A DNA stretch of 64,000 bases, from the NCBI GenBank assembly GCA_016713505.1, contig JADJPA010000001.1, positions 2,865,501-2,929,500 on the forward strand. Direction: 5' to 3'. This document shows, piece by piece, positions 37,126 to 45,188 of this stretch (position 1 is its first letter; each line of letters opens with the position of its first letter). The notes under the pieces are model-generated. The model was not told the origin of the DNA and made no database searches. It was given only the letters and a program-made list of their open reading frames with translations. A program made the translations under genes and the position numbers. Source of the DNA: Candidatus Competibacteraceae bacterium. GTDB taxonomy: Bacteria; Pseudomonadota; Gammaproteobacteria; Competibacterales; Competibacteraceae.

Positions 37126-37790
37126 CGGACAATCTCCTCGCTATTCCACTCTGGCACCCGCACCGCGCCGTTATCGAGTTGAGCGCGAAAAAAACAGGGC
37201 GTCGGTTCAGCGCCGCGATAGTCCAGGTCATACAGCATCCAGCCTAAATCGCGGTTGTCGGCAATAGGTTCGGGTTGTGATTCGGTGGCGTCCACCCAAG
37301 CGAAGTCGGCCGAAAATTCCCGGCAACCGAGATAGGGCTGATGGAAACATTGGCCCTTTTCGACGCGGCGGTGAAACATGGCCGCATATTTGGCGGGCGT
37401 ATCGTCAGGACCAGCGTGGGTGGTTAATTCAAAGCGGGCATGAATCCGATAATCCACCTCGCGCAATAGCAGTGCGGCGCGTTGCTGGCGGTCTTCGTCC
37501 GCGTAGAGCGCCAGCGCGCCCTTGCCCCGGTTCATCGCGGTTTTCACATTGTCGGTGGAAATCACGCTGGCAACTTCATTACGCCGCACCGAGGCCCAAC
37601 GGATCGGCTTGAGCACCTCGATTTTCGTAACTCGCCAGACGATTTGCGGCTTCCAAAAGATTGCCTCTAGCACGCCGCGCGCGGCGGATGGCGTCATCAC
37701 ATCGTAGGAAACTCGCTCGACTTTCATCTCCGGACGGGTGAAACAGGCGTAATCACCCCAGACTCGCAAGCACACTGTGTTAGGCGACAT
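37122..37790 (-). CDS. cas5c: Cas5c, crRNA-processing endoribonuclease of type I-C (Csd5)
   Basis: A 222-residue RAMP protein. In type I-C systems, which lack Cas6, Cas5c cuts the repeat hairpin and stays on the 5' handle. The sequence VCLRVWGDYACFTRPEMKVE and YDVMTPSAARGVLEAIFWKP are the diagnostic Cas5 N-terminal segments. The absence of cas6 from the locus agrees with this role. It lies 15 bases after cas3 and overlaps cas8c. Confidence 0.97.
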   Translation of the reverse strand: MSPNTVCLRVWGDYACFTRPEMKVERVSYDVMTPSAARGVLEAIFWKPQIVWRVTKIEVLKPIRWASVRRNEVASVISTDNVKTAMNRGKGALALYADEDRQQRAALLLREVDYRIHARFELTTHAGPDDTPAKYAAMFHRRVEKGQCFHQPYLGCREFSADFAWVDATESQPEPIADNRDLGWMLYDLDYRGAEPTPCFFRAQLDNGAVRVPEWNSEEIVR

Positions 37791-37805
37791 TCTTCCAACC
37801 TCCTG

Positions 37806-40046
37806 TCATGCGATCAGATCGTCCGGCGAATAACGGGCGGTTTGCGTGTCATCGACCCGCAAACCGAGCACCGAATCGTAAAGCGGCGCGACCTGGATGA
37901 AGATGCCGGGCTGTCGTTCGATGATAGCTCCATCAGTCAATAGCACCCGATGAACCCGGCGCGGGATATTCACGACGTAACGTTGCAATTGACGAAGCAG
38001 CTTTCGTTCCAAACCATCGCTGGAGCGGGTGAGTTGGGCCAAGAGCGGTTCGTTATCGCCGTAGCGAACGATGACCGGCGCTTGAATTTCCGGGATAAGT
38101 TGAAAACGTTCGGCGGCGGTGCGAAAGCTAAATTCCAATCGCTGGTTGTTCTTCAGGAGTGGTAATATCCCTTTTCCATCAAGCTGTTCTGCTCCTTTTT
38201 GCCAATACAGGCTCTGGAAATATTCGGCGAACAACGCCGGGGCTAGCGGGTCGGGCGGACGACGCTGCAATATCTGCCGCCCTGCCTGGCAAGCTTGGCG
38301 CAAGTGACCCGCTGGAGGTTGAGTCGGCGGCACAAACACCACCACCTGTCCAAAATTGAACAGGCGGCCTTCACGGTTGCAACGTCCTGCCGCTTGCGCG
38401 ATGGAATCCAAGCCCGCCAGCGCCCGGTAAACCGCTGGAAAATCCAAATCGACACCGGCTTCCACTAGTTGGGTGCTGATCACTCGCAGTGGCTCGTCGG
38501 AGTTTTCTAACCGCTTTTTAATCCCGGCAATCACGTCAGAGCGATGTTGGCCGCACATGAGGCCCGAGAGATGCACGGTATCGGGTGGCAATAAGCCATG
38601 CAGAATGCGGGCATCGTCGCGCCGGTCCACGATGCACAATACGCGGGGGTGGTCTTCCAGTTCGGCGGCGAGCGCTTCCCAAGTGATCGACGTTTGGAAA
38701 TCAGTCGGCAAAGTCAATTTCACCCGGCGCAAGCTATCATGCAGTTCGCGCACCGCCGCCGCATCGCCCACGATCTCACGCACGTCGTCCAACCCTTTCA
38801 GAGAAAAATCAAAGCTATGCCGGGAGGAAAGGTCCGGCTGCGTGGCGGTACACAGCACAAAACTGACACCGTAATAGCGGCTCAATTCGCGGACTGTGCG
38901 GAGAATGGGGGTCAAAAAATCCGGTGGCAGTAGTTGCGCTTCATCCAGAATCACCACGCTGTCGAGGATGTTGTGCAATTTGCGGGTTCGGCTAGGGCGG
39001 TTAGCGAACAGCGACTCGAAAAATTGCACGCTCGTGGTCACGATCAACGGCGCATCCCAATTCTCACAGGCCAGCCGACTGCTGGGCGTTTCACGGTCGG
39101 CCTCGAAAAGGCTGTGATGTTCGAGCACGGCATCCGCACCAAACACGGCGCGAAACACATCCGCCGTCTGTTCGATGATGCTGGTGTAAGGGATAACGTA
39201 AAGAATCCGGCGCTTGCCATGCTGGCGGGCGTGGCGCAGAGCAAAAGCTAACGAGGCCAGCGTCTTGCCGCCGCCGGTGGGCACCGTCAGCGAAAACAAA
39301 CCTGGCGACTGCCCGGCGGTATTCCGGCAGCGTTCCAGCACCGCCGCCCGCATTCGATTGACCGGAGTGTCGCTCGCTCGCTCAGCCAATCCCGCCATAT
39401 GAGCGTCATAGCGTGGCTCCAAGTCCGCCAGCGTGGGATAACAACCGCGCAAGCCAGCTTTATCGGGCGTCATGAACTGTTCGGTGTCGAGAAAATCGGC
39501 ATCCACCAAGCAGGAAAACAGCAATCTGATCCACAACGCATGATCGCGTTCGCCACCGGGATGGGACACTGGCAACGGCGCGTTGAGAATGTCGGCGGGC
39601 GGTTCGGCAGCTAGCGCATCCGCCAGTAAATCAGCTTGGCTCAAACGATTGATCAGACTGGAAGCGGGAGCTTCCGCGCTTTGCCAATCCGGTAAGCCTG
39701 CATGATGGCCAGCGATCAGATAGGCGAGAATTCGACCTGAACCTTTCATCCGATCCATCGCGTGAAGCGCGCCCGCTGTGGAATGATCGACTTTGCCGGG
39801 CGCGGTTTCGATATGGGCGTCGTAGCCGGAGGCGCTACAGATATAATGCTGAAACGCCTCGCGATATTTACCGAGGTCGTGCCACAAACCCGCCAGCCTA
39901 GCCCAATCGCCGGCTTCGAACGCGGCGGCGAACGATTCAGCTAGGCTCGCAACGCCGCGTAAATGCTCGTCGAGAAGATGCTTTACCCATTGTCCATTAC
40001 GGTCTTGTCTGACATGAGCGAGAAAAATAGACGATTTTTCAGACAT
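37806..40046 (-). CDS. cas3: CRISPR-associated helicase/nuclease Cas3
   Basis: A 746-residue effector nuclease. The N-terminal HD domain has WHDLGK (H56, D57) and LIAGHHAG; the SF2 helicase follows with Walker A VPTGGGKT near residues 252-260, the DEAQ box in VVILDEAQLL near residue 366, FVLCTATQP and QAAGRCNREG as motif VI. HD and helicase are fused as usual for type I-C. Cas3 is recruited by Cascade after target binding and degrades the DNA. It is the first gene of the cas operon; its promoter should lie in the 118-base gap to the divergent exonuclease gene. Confidence 0.98.
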   Translation of the reverse strand: MSEKSSIFLAHVRQDRNGQWVKHLLDEHLRGVASLAESFAAAFEAGDWARLAGLWHDLGKYREAFQHYICSASGYDAHIETAPGKVDHSTAGALHAMDRMKGSGRILAYLIAGHHAGLPDWQSAEAPASSLINRLSQADLLADALAAEPPADILNAPLPVSHPGGERDHALWIRLLFSCLVDADFLDTEQFMTPDKAGLRGCYPTLADLEPRYDAHMAGLAERASDTPVNRMRAAVLERCRNTAGQSPGLFSLTVPTGGGKTLASLAFALRHARQHGKRRILYVIPYTSIIEQTADVFRAVFGADAVLEHHSLFEADRETPSSRLACENWDAPLIVTTSVQFFESLFANRPSRTRKLHNILDSVVILDEAQLLPPDFLTPILRTVRELSRYYGVSFVLCTATQPDLSSRHSFDFSLKGLDDVREIVGDAAAVRELHDSLRRVKLTLPTDFQTSITWEALAAELEDHPRVLCIVDRRDDARILHGLLPPDTVHLSGLMCGQHRSDVIAGIKKRLENSDEPLRVISTQLVEAGVDLDFPAVYRALAGLDSIAQAAGRCNREGRLFNFGQVVVFVPPTQPPAGHLRQACQAGRQILQRRPPDPLAPALFAEYFQSLYWQKGAEQLDGKGILPLLKNNQRLEFSFRTAAERFQLIPEIQAPVIVRYGDNEPLLAQLTRSSDGLERKLLRQLQRYVVNIPRRVHRVLLTDGAIIERQPGIFIQVAPLYDSVLGLRVDDTQTARYSPDDLIA

Positions 40047-40164
40047 GGCTAAATTCCCGATTGCTAAGTAGAAGCGAAATTGCGATCATCCATTTTAAGT
40101 TAGTTTTATAAATGAAAAGAGCTAGTTATTTAAATCTCGAACAGTAACGGTAATCAAAGCCAAT

Positions 40165-40998
40165 ATGGCTAGTCCCCTCAATCTCCTCGTCATCGACCTC
40201 GAAACCCGGCCCGATGCGGCCATCCTGCCCGCCGACCGCGATCCAGAGGCCTTTCCCAAGCCGATCCAGCATCAAATCATCACGCTCGGTTTTTTGCTGG
40301 CGCGCATCGAGCGCGACGGTCAGAGCGAGCGTTACGTGGTGCGCAAGCTGGGATCGGCCAGCATCGCCGAGCGAGGCGAGCGGGAGATTCTGGCCGGATT
40401 CTGGCAAATGGTGGATCGAAACCGGCCGCGCGTGGTCACCTGGAACGGGCGCGGCTTCGACGCCGCCGTGCTCAAGCAACGCTCGCTGATTCATGGCCTG
40501 ACGGCCTACAACTGGCACCGCACCGAGCCGCGCTTCGGCTACGACTACCGCTTTCAAACCGATTGGCACTGCGATTTGATGGACGTGCTGTGCGATTTCG
40601 GCGCATCGCCGCGCCTGGGTTTGGATGAGGCGGCGCAAGCCTTAGGATTGCCGGGGAAGTGGAACGGGCATGGCGCTGAGGTGGCGGATTTAGTCGCCGC
40701 TGGCGATTACACCGCCATCAACCGCTACTGCGAAGGGGACGTGCTGAACACCTACGTCCTTTATTTGCGCTGGGCGCATTTCAGCACCCGCCTCAGTCCG
40801 CGCGGCCACAACGCCAGCGTGCAAAATCTGCTGGAGTATCTCGAAGGCGGTCGCGAGGCGTACGCGCATTGGGGGGAGTTCATCGACCGCTGGCAAACCA
40901 GCGAGCGGCCCTGTCCGCTGTTCGTCAACGAGCCGCTGGGCCAGCCGGGGCCGCAAGCGCCTGAATCGCATTTGCGAAGCGAGGACGTGTTGTCGTGA
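40165..40998 (+). CDS. Predicted 3'-5' exonuclease related to the PolB exonuclease domain
   Basis: A 277-residue DEDDy-type exonuclease. Exo I is VIDLETR (D11, E13), Exo II is VTWNGRGFDAAVL (residues 93-99 region), Exo III is INRYCEGDVLNTY with Y188 and D192. It resembles the PolB-exo2 family of stand-alone proofreading-like exonucleases, of unclear biological role. It is transcribed away from cas3 from a shared 118-base intergenic region. Whether it serves DNA repair or has any link to the CRISPR locus is not shown by the sequence. Confidence 0.88.
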   Translation: MASPLNLLVIDLETRPDAAILPADRDPEAFPKPIQHQIITLGFLLARIERDGQSERYVVRKLGSASIAERGEREILAGFWQMVDRNRPRVVTWNGRGFDAAVLKQRSLIHGLTAYNWHRTEPRFGYDYRFQTDWHCDLMDVLCDFGASPRLGLDEAAQALGLPGKWNGHGAEVADLVAAGDYTAINRYCEGDVLNTYVLYLRWAHFSTRLSPRGHNASVQNLLEYLEGGREAYAHWGEFIDRWQTSERPCPLFVNEPLGQPGPQAPESHLRSEDVLS

Positions 40999-41176
40999 CA
41001 GTGGGTTCCGCAACCCGCCCGCCGACTGGATTTTCAATGCTCTTTCAGTTTCGACCGGTTCAGATAGCGAGGGATCGCTTATTTTGGCCCCGCCAAACTG
41101 GACCGAACAAGCTATTTCGGCCCAGGATTTTCGAGCGTCCTGATTAAGTTAACTTTAAAAAAGGAATCAAAAGCTT

Positions 41177-41632
41177 ATGAATAAAGTTGTCGCGGGCGCT
41201 AAAATTCCGTGCCGGGTATGTAGGACGCTCGATGTCGGGGACTTCTCCATCCTTCATCAACTCACCTGGTTCAACATGGCGATTCACAGTAATTCCGAAT
41301 ACGCCAAGGGAACTTGGTTCAAGGAGCGCTCGCTGGCCGGACCCCTCATTTTCACCGTGGCCGACGGTCTGGTCCACCATGCGGACACCATCGCCGAGCT
41401 GCTCGCTCAAGACGGCTACGAAATTCACGCTTATCTTGGGGTGGACAATATGAAGATCACCTCGCCGGTGCTGTTTGGGGACACGCTCAGAGCCGACGCC
41501 GAGGTAGTCGATTTGCGAGCCACCAAGAACCCGCAACGATTTTTGTTCATCTATCAAAATAAAGCCTACAACCAGCGCGACCAGCAGGTCATCGAATACC
41601 AAACGACCATGATGGTCGTGAAAAAAGATTGA
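41177..41632 (+). CDS. MaoC-like hotdog-fold protein
   Basis: A 151-residue protein of the MaoC dehydratase/hydratase superfamily. The segment NMAIHSNSEYAKGTWFKERS aligns with the family's D-x-x-N-P-x-H-x-D motif, followed by the typical FTVADGLVHHAD and FGDTLRADAEVVDLR. The histidine is kept but the catalytic aspartate position is Phe (F33) and the NP pair is changed, so normal enoyl-CoA hydration is doubtful. No fatty-acid or PHA genes lie nearby. It is transcribed alone and ends at a hairpin shared with the convergent glucan enzyme. Confidence 0.75.
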   Translation: MNKVVAGAKIPCRVCRTLDVGDFSILHQLTWFNMAIHSNSEYAKGTWFKERSLAGPLIFTVADGLVHHADTIAELLAQDGYEIHAYLGVDNMKITSPVLFGDTLRADAEVVDLRATKNPQRFLFIYQNKAYNQRDQQVIEYQTTMMVVKKD

Positions 41633-41651
41633 AGTCGCGACGCGGCCTTTG

Positions 41652-41685
41652 AAGCCGGTGAGGCGCGCCCGCGCTTCACCGGCTT
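41652..41685. terminator. Bidirectional hairpin between convergent genes
   Basis: AAGCCGGTGA and TCACCGGCTT form a perfect 10-bp stem that continues inward through GCGCG/CGCGC. It occupies the 59-base gap between the MaoC-like gene and the GH13 gene, which converge here, and could stop both transcripts. It lacks a T tract on either side. Confidence 0.65.
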
Positions 41686-41691
41686 GGCGAG

Positions 41692-43872
41692 TTACCGCAA
41701 ATACGCCCCATCCGCGCCGATCTTGCCCGGCCCGTCGAGCACATAAATTCCCGCCGAATTACCCTGGACGTGGAATGAGAGGTGACCGTCGTGGACGGTG
41801 ATCTCGCGACCGCTCACAGCGTCGCGGTAATGGCCGTTGCGGATACCGCCGACGCTGATGTCCTGGCCACCGCCGATGGTCAGACCCACCACGGCGTAGC
41901 TCTCGCCGTTGTTGAAATCGCGGACGAAGCTGAGGCCGCTGCCCCATTCGTTAACGCTGCTCATCGGTCCTTTTTGTAGCGCGGGGATGGCGCGGCGGAT
42001 TTGGTTCAGCCGCTTGATGTGCTGATACAGCGGATGGCTCTGGGTCTGACCGATGCGCTCGTCGCTCAGGTGATCGCCGAAATAGGCGCGACCGGTTTGA
42101 TCCAGGGTGTCGTCGTTGCCGATCACGTCCTGCGGCGCGCCCTTCATGAATTCGATTTCCTCGCCGTAATACAGGCAAGGAATGCCGCGCGCCGTCCACA
42201 GCAGGTTATAGGCCGCCGCCGCCATCCATTGATCACCCTTGAAGCGGAAGCGGAAGTCGTTGTCCGGGCCGACATCGTGATTTTGCAGAAACGTCACCAG
42301 GGTCGAGGGGTCGCCGAAAATCCAATCCATGTCCAGCACGGCCTTGACGCCGCCGAAACTGCCCCGGCTCAGGTTGTCGCGGAAGGTCGAGAACAGGCCG
42401 AAATCCAGCACCGCGAAGCCGGAATCGCCGCCGGAGTTGGGATCGCGCGGATCGTGGCCGAGCCGGGTGTACCACCAGGGCCGGATGAAGGACGGGCCGT
42501 TGTCGCCGTGGCCCAGATCGCCGAAGCCGTAGCCTTTCACCAGATTTTCGCCGAACACGAACAAGCCGGGTTTGTGCGCCTTCCAGGCGTTGACGTATTC
42601 CAGCAGATTGTCGCGCGGGACGTGTTTCACGGTGTCGATGCGCAGCGCGTCCACGCCCATGTCGAGATAATGGTTGATCGAACCGATCAGATAATCCTTG
42701 ACGTTCTGGCGGTCGGTGGCGAGGTTGATGCAATCCCCGGCGATGTGCTTCAACTGCACCGCCGCGCTTTCCCAGTCGCCGCCGCAGATGAAGCCGTGCT
42801 GCATGTACCATTCCGGGTCGAGGTGGTTGGCGTCGATGCCGAAGAAGCGGCCGGGGTTATAGCCGGGCTTGGGCACCGTCTCCCCGGTTTGGGGATCGAC
42901 CAGCGGCTCCACGCCGTTCGGATCGCGGTGGTGACGTTCTTTATACCAATCGGGCGCGACCGGATTGTCGATGTCGTCCCGGTTCGGCCAGGCGTAATTG
43001 CCGAGGCTGCCTTGATACGGCCCGTGATTGACCCGGCCCGGTTCCGAACCTTGCGGCACGTAATACTTGATCGGCAGGTGGTCGATATGCACCTTGCCGC
43101 GAATGCCGTACTGACAGGAGTGATTGACCACCACGTCCTGAATGATCTTAATGCCGCGCTTATGCGCTTCGTCGATCAGATTCTGATAGGTCGCATCCGG
43201 CGATTCCAGGCGGGGGTCGATCCGGGTCCAGTCGTAGGCGTGATAGCCGTGATAATCGAGGCCGCTGCGATTCTCGACCGGCGGGGTGATCCAGATCGCG
43301 GTGAAGCCGAGATCGCGGAGGTAATCGAGCCGCTGGATCAAGCCCTTGAAATCGCCGCGCCAGTGCGGGTCTTCCGGCTGGCCGTTTTGGTTGAACTTGA
43401 TGCGGTCGCGGCAAAAGAAGCTGATGCTGGGGTCGCCCTCGTAAAAACGCGCGGTCAGCAGAAAGTAAATCGTCTCCTCACGGAAGTCCTGGCCGGTCAG
43501 GGCGGCGGGATAGGACATGGACGGAGTGGGGGCGCGCGAGCCACCGGGCTCGCCGCCCCCACCGCTAAAAGTTTCCGAAGCCAGCTCCTCCGGGTTGTGA
43601 TTCGACCAGCCGCCATCGAGGGTATACCAACCCAGACGATCCCGTTGCAGGTCGCTGGTCTGCCGGCCGCGCCCGTCGTGGAACAGCAAGCGCGCGCTGG
43701 TGACGCCGCTGAATCGATAAACGAACCAATCATTTCCAGCATCGTTCATCGGTACGCCGGGCCAGTCGATGAGGGCCGCGGGCGGGCGGATATCCCAGAA
43801 ATGGATATGGAGATCGTCAGCCCAATCGGCGGGCTTTTTGAAATAGACGGTCAGATCGGCCATGAAAAGCAT
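41692..43872 (-). CDS. GH13 alpha-amylase-family enzyme with N-terminal starch-binding module
   Basis: A 726-residue glucan-active enzyme. Residues 1 to about 95 (DLTVYFKKPADWADDLHIHF) look like a CBM25/26-type starch-binding module. The GH13 barrel follows with IIQDVVVNHSCQYG, GVDALRIDTVKHV (nucleophile Asp), LFVFGENLVKG (acid/base Glu) and TFLQNHDVGPDND (third Asp), then a C-terminal beta domain. There is no signal peptide, so the enzyme is predicted to be cytoplasmic, where it could act on stored glycogen or on imported maltodextrin. It lies 43 bases downstream of the LprI-like gene, beyond the sugar ABC transporter genes on the same strand. Confidence 0.9.
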   Translation of the reverse strand: MLFMADLTVYFKKPADWADDLHIHFWDIRPPAALIDWPGVPMNDAGNDWFVYRFSGVTSARLLFHDGRGRQTSDLQRDRLGWYTLDGGWSNHNPEELASETFSGGGGEPGGSRAPTPSMSYPAALTGQDFREETIYFLLTARFYEGDPSISFFCRDRIKFNQNGQPEDPHWRGDFKGLIQRLDYLRDLGFTAIWITPPVENRSGLDYHGYHAYDWTRIDPRLESPDATYQNLIDEAHKRGIKIIQDVVVNHSCQYGIRGKVHIDHLPIKYYVPQGSEPGRVNHGPYQGSLGNYAWPNRDDIDNPVAPDWYKERHHRDPNGVEPLVDPQTGETVPKPGYNPGRFFGIDANHLDPEWYMQHGFICGGDWESAAVQLKHIAGDCINLATDRQNVKDYLIGSINHYLDMGVDALRIDTVKHVPRDNLLEYVNAWKAHKPGLFVFGENLVKGYGFGDLGHGDNGPSFIRPWWYTRLGHDPRDPNSGGDSGFAVLDFGLFSTFRDNLSRGSFGGVKAVLDMDWIFGDPSTLVTFLQNHDVGPDNDFRFRFKGDQWMAAAAYNLLWTARGIPCLYYGEEIEFMKGAPQDVIGNDDTLDQTGRAYFGDHLSDERIGQTQSHPLYQHIKRLNQIRRAIPALQKGPMSSVNEWGSGLSFVRDFNNGESYAVVGLTIGGGQDISVGGIRNGHYRDAVSGREITVHDGHLSFHVQGNSAGIYVLDGPGKIGADGAYLR

Positions 43873-43915
43873 TCCAGAAGGTTAGAAAACAGTCAAAATT
43901 CACCAGATCAAGCGA

Positions 43916-44227
43916 TTAGTACTCGTTCAAGCGCGCGCTGCGTTCCTGATAGCGGGCGCGCAAGCAGCGCACGTCCGCCCCGCAGCTATCGCGGGCGACC
44001 AGCCAGGAGCGTTGATCCCGCCGGACCATCTCGGCGCGGCGCGGCGGCAGCCGGTTCAACAGAGAGCGATACTCCACCGCCACATCCTCGTCCAAACGGT
44101 TGAGGCCCGGATTGCTGCATACGGCGATTTCGGCGGCCGTTTCGGCGCGGGTGCAATCGTAGCTGGCGGCTTGCGCGGACAGCGGTAACAGGCTGGCGCA
44201 CAGAGCCAAGAACAGGCGCTTGAACAT
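43916..44227 (-). CDS. Small secreted LprI-like protein
   Basis: A 103-residue protein with a cleavable signal peptide (MFKRLFLALCASLLPLSAQA) and a short mature domain holding four cysteines (YDCTRAETAAEIAVC; ARDSCGADVRCLRARY). The spacing SYDC...ETAIC-like...LNRLDEDVAVEYRSLL is that of the LprI N-terminal domain family (lysozyme-inhibitor-like). Role unproven; probably periplasmic with two disulfides. It lies between the MalF-type permease and the GH13 enzyme. Confidence 0.82.
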   Translation of the reverse strand: MFKRLFLALCASLLPLSAQAASYDCTRAETAAEIAVCSNPGLNRLDEDVAVEYRSLLNRLPPRRAEMVRRDQRSWLVARDSCGADVRCLRARYQERSARLNEY

Positions 44228-44291
44228 CGTGAGTTCTCCTGAATGGATAGGTTGATGGGGACTTTTGATTCTTGGAATTGAAGCCCGACGA

Positions 44292-45188
44292 TCAGCCGTC
44301 GAAGGTGTTTTTGCGCCGCAGTTTCAACTGCAACGCGGTGGCCGCTAGAATCAGCGCGAACAACACGAAGGCCGCCGCTGAAGCGTAACCCATATTCCAC
44401 CAGCGGAAGCCTTCCTCGTACATCAGCAGCACCACGCTGAGGGTGCGGTTGGCGGGGCCGCCCTGCGTCATCACATAAGGTTCCGCGAACACCTGAAAAT
44501 AACCGATCATGGTCATCAGCGCCACGAACAGAAAGGTCGGACCGAGCAAGGGTAGGGTGATGTAACGGAACTGTCGCCAGGTGCTGGCGCCGTCGATGCA
44601 CGCCGCTTCGTACAATTGGGATGGAATGTTTTGCAAGCCGGCGATGAAAATGATCATGTTGAAGCCGAAATTTTTCCATACCGCCATGAGGATGATCGCG
44701 GGCATCGCCCAAGCCGGATCGCCGAGCCAGTCGATGGGCTGGATGCCGAGCCAACTCAGACCGTAATTCAACAAGCCGTAGCGGGGGTGGTAGAGATAGC
44801 GCCACACCACCGCCACCGCCACCAGCGTGGTGACCACCGGCAGAAAGAAAGCGGTGCGGAACAAACCCGGCAAGCGGGTCAGGCGCGAATTGACCAGCAA
44901 CGCCGCCCCCAGCGACACCGCCACCGACAGCGGACCGCCGGCCGCCACGAAATAGAAAGTATTGCCGAGCGCGGTCCAAAACAGCGGGCTTTGCAGCAGA
45001 TTCAGATAATTGTTGAGACCGACGAAGCGCAGCCGATCGAGATCGCCCAATGCGTAAATGTCGAAATCGGTGAAACTCAACAGCAACGCCGCCAAGACCG
45101 GCAGAAAGAAAAACACGCCGATCAACAGCAGGGCCGGGGCGAGAAAAGCCCAGGCGCTCAAGGCGGCATGGCGTTCGGGACCGATCAT
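44292..45188 (-). CDS. Carbohydrate ABC transporter permease, MalF type
   Basis: A 298-residue inner-membrane permease with six predicted helices and the EAA loop LYEAACIDGASTWRQFRYIT near residue 200. It represents the larger or first permease class of CUT1 importers (UgpA/LacF-like). The ATG at 45188 overlaps the binding-protein stop (ATGA) and is chosen over an upstream start inside that gene. The usual second permease does not follow; instead the LprI-like and GH13 genes do. The MalG-type permease at 852-1751 is the only other such gene in the window. Confidence 0.92.
   Translation of the reverse strand: MIGPERHAALSAWAFLAPALLLIGVFFFLPVLAALLLSFTDFDIYALGDLDRLRFVGLNNYLNLLQSPLFWTALGNTFYFVAAGGPLSVAVSLGAALLVNSRLTRLPGLFRTAFFLPVVTTLVAVAVVWRYLYHPRYGLLNYGLSWLGIQPIDWLGDPAWAMPAIILMAVWKNFGFNMIIFIAGLQNIPSQLYEAACIDGASTWRQFRYITLPLLGPTFLFVALMTMIGYFQVFAEPYVMTQGGPANRTLSVVLLMYEEGFRWWNMGYASAAAFVLFALILAATALQLKLRRKNTFDG

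Noticed and set aside
40047..40164. Specific -35/-10 promoter for the cas operon
   Set aside because: The gap is AT-rich and several hexamers are possible, but none has good match and spacing; no exact call is justified.
42001..44103. A 700-codon open frame opposite the GH13 gene
   Set aside because: Antisense shadow of a clearly functional minus-strand enzyme.
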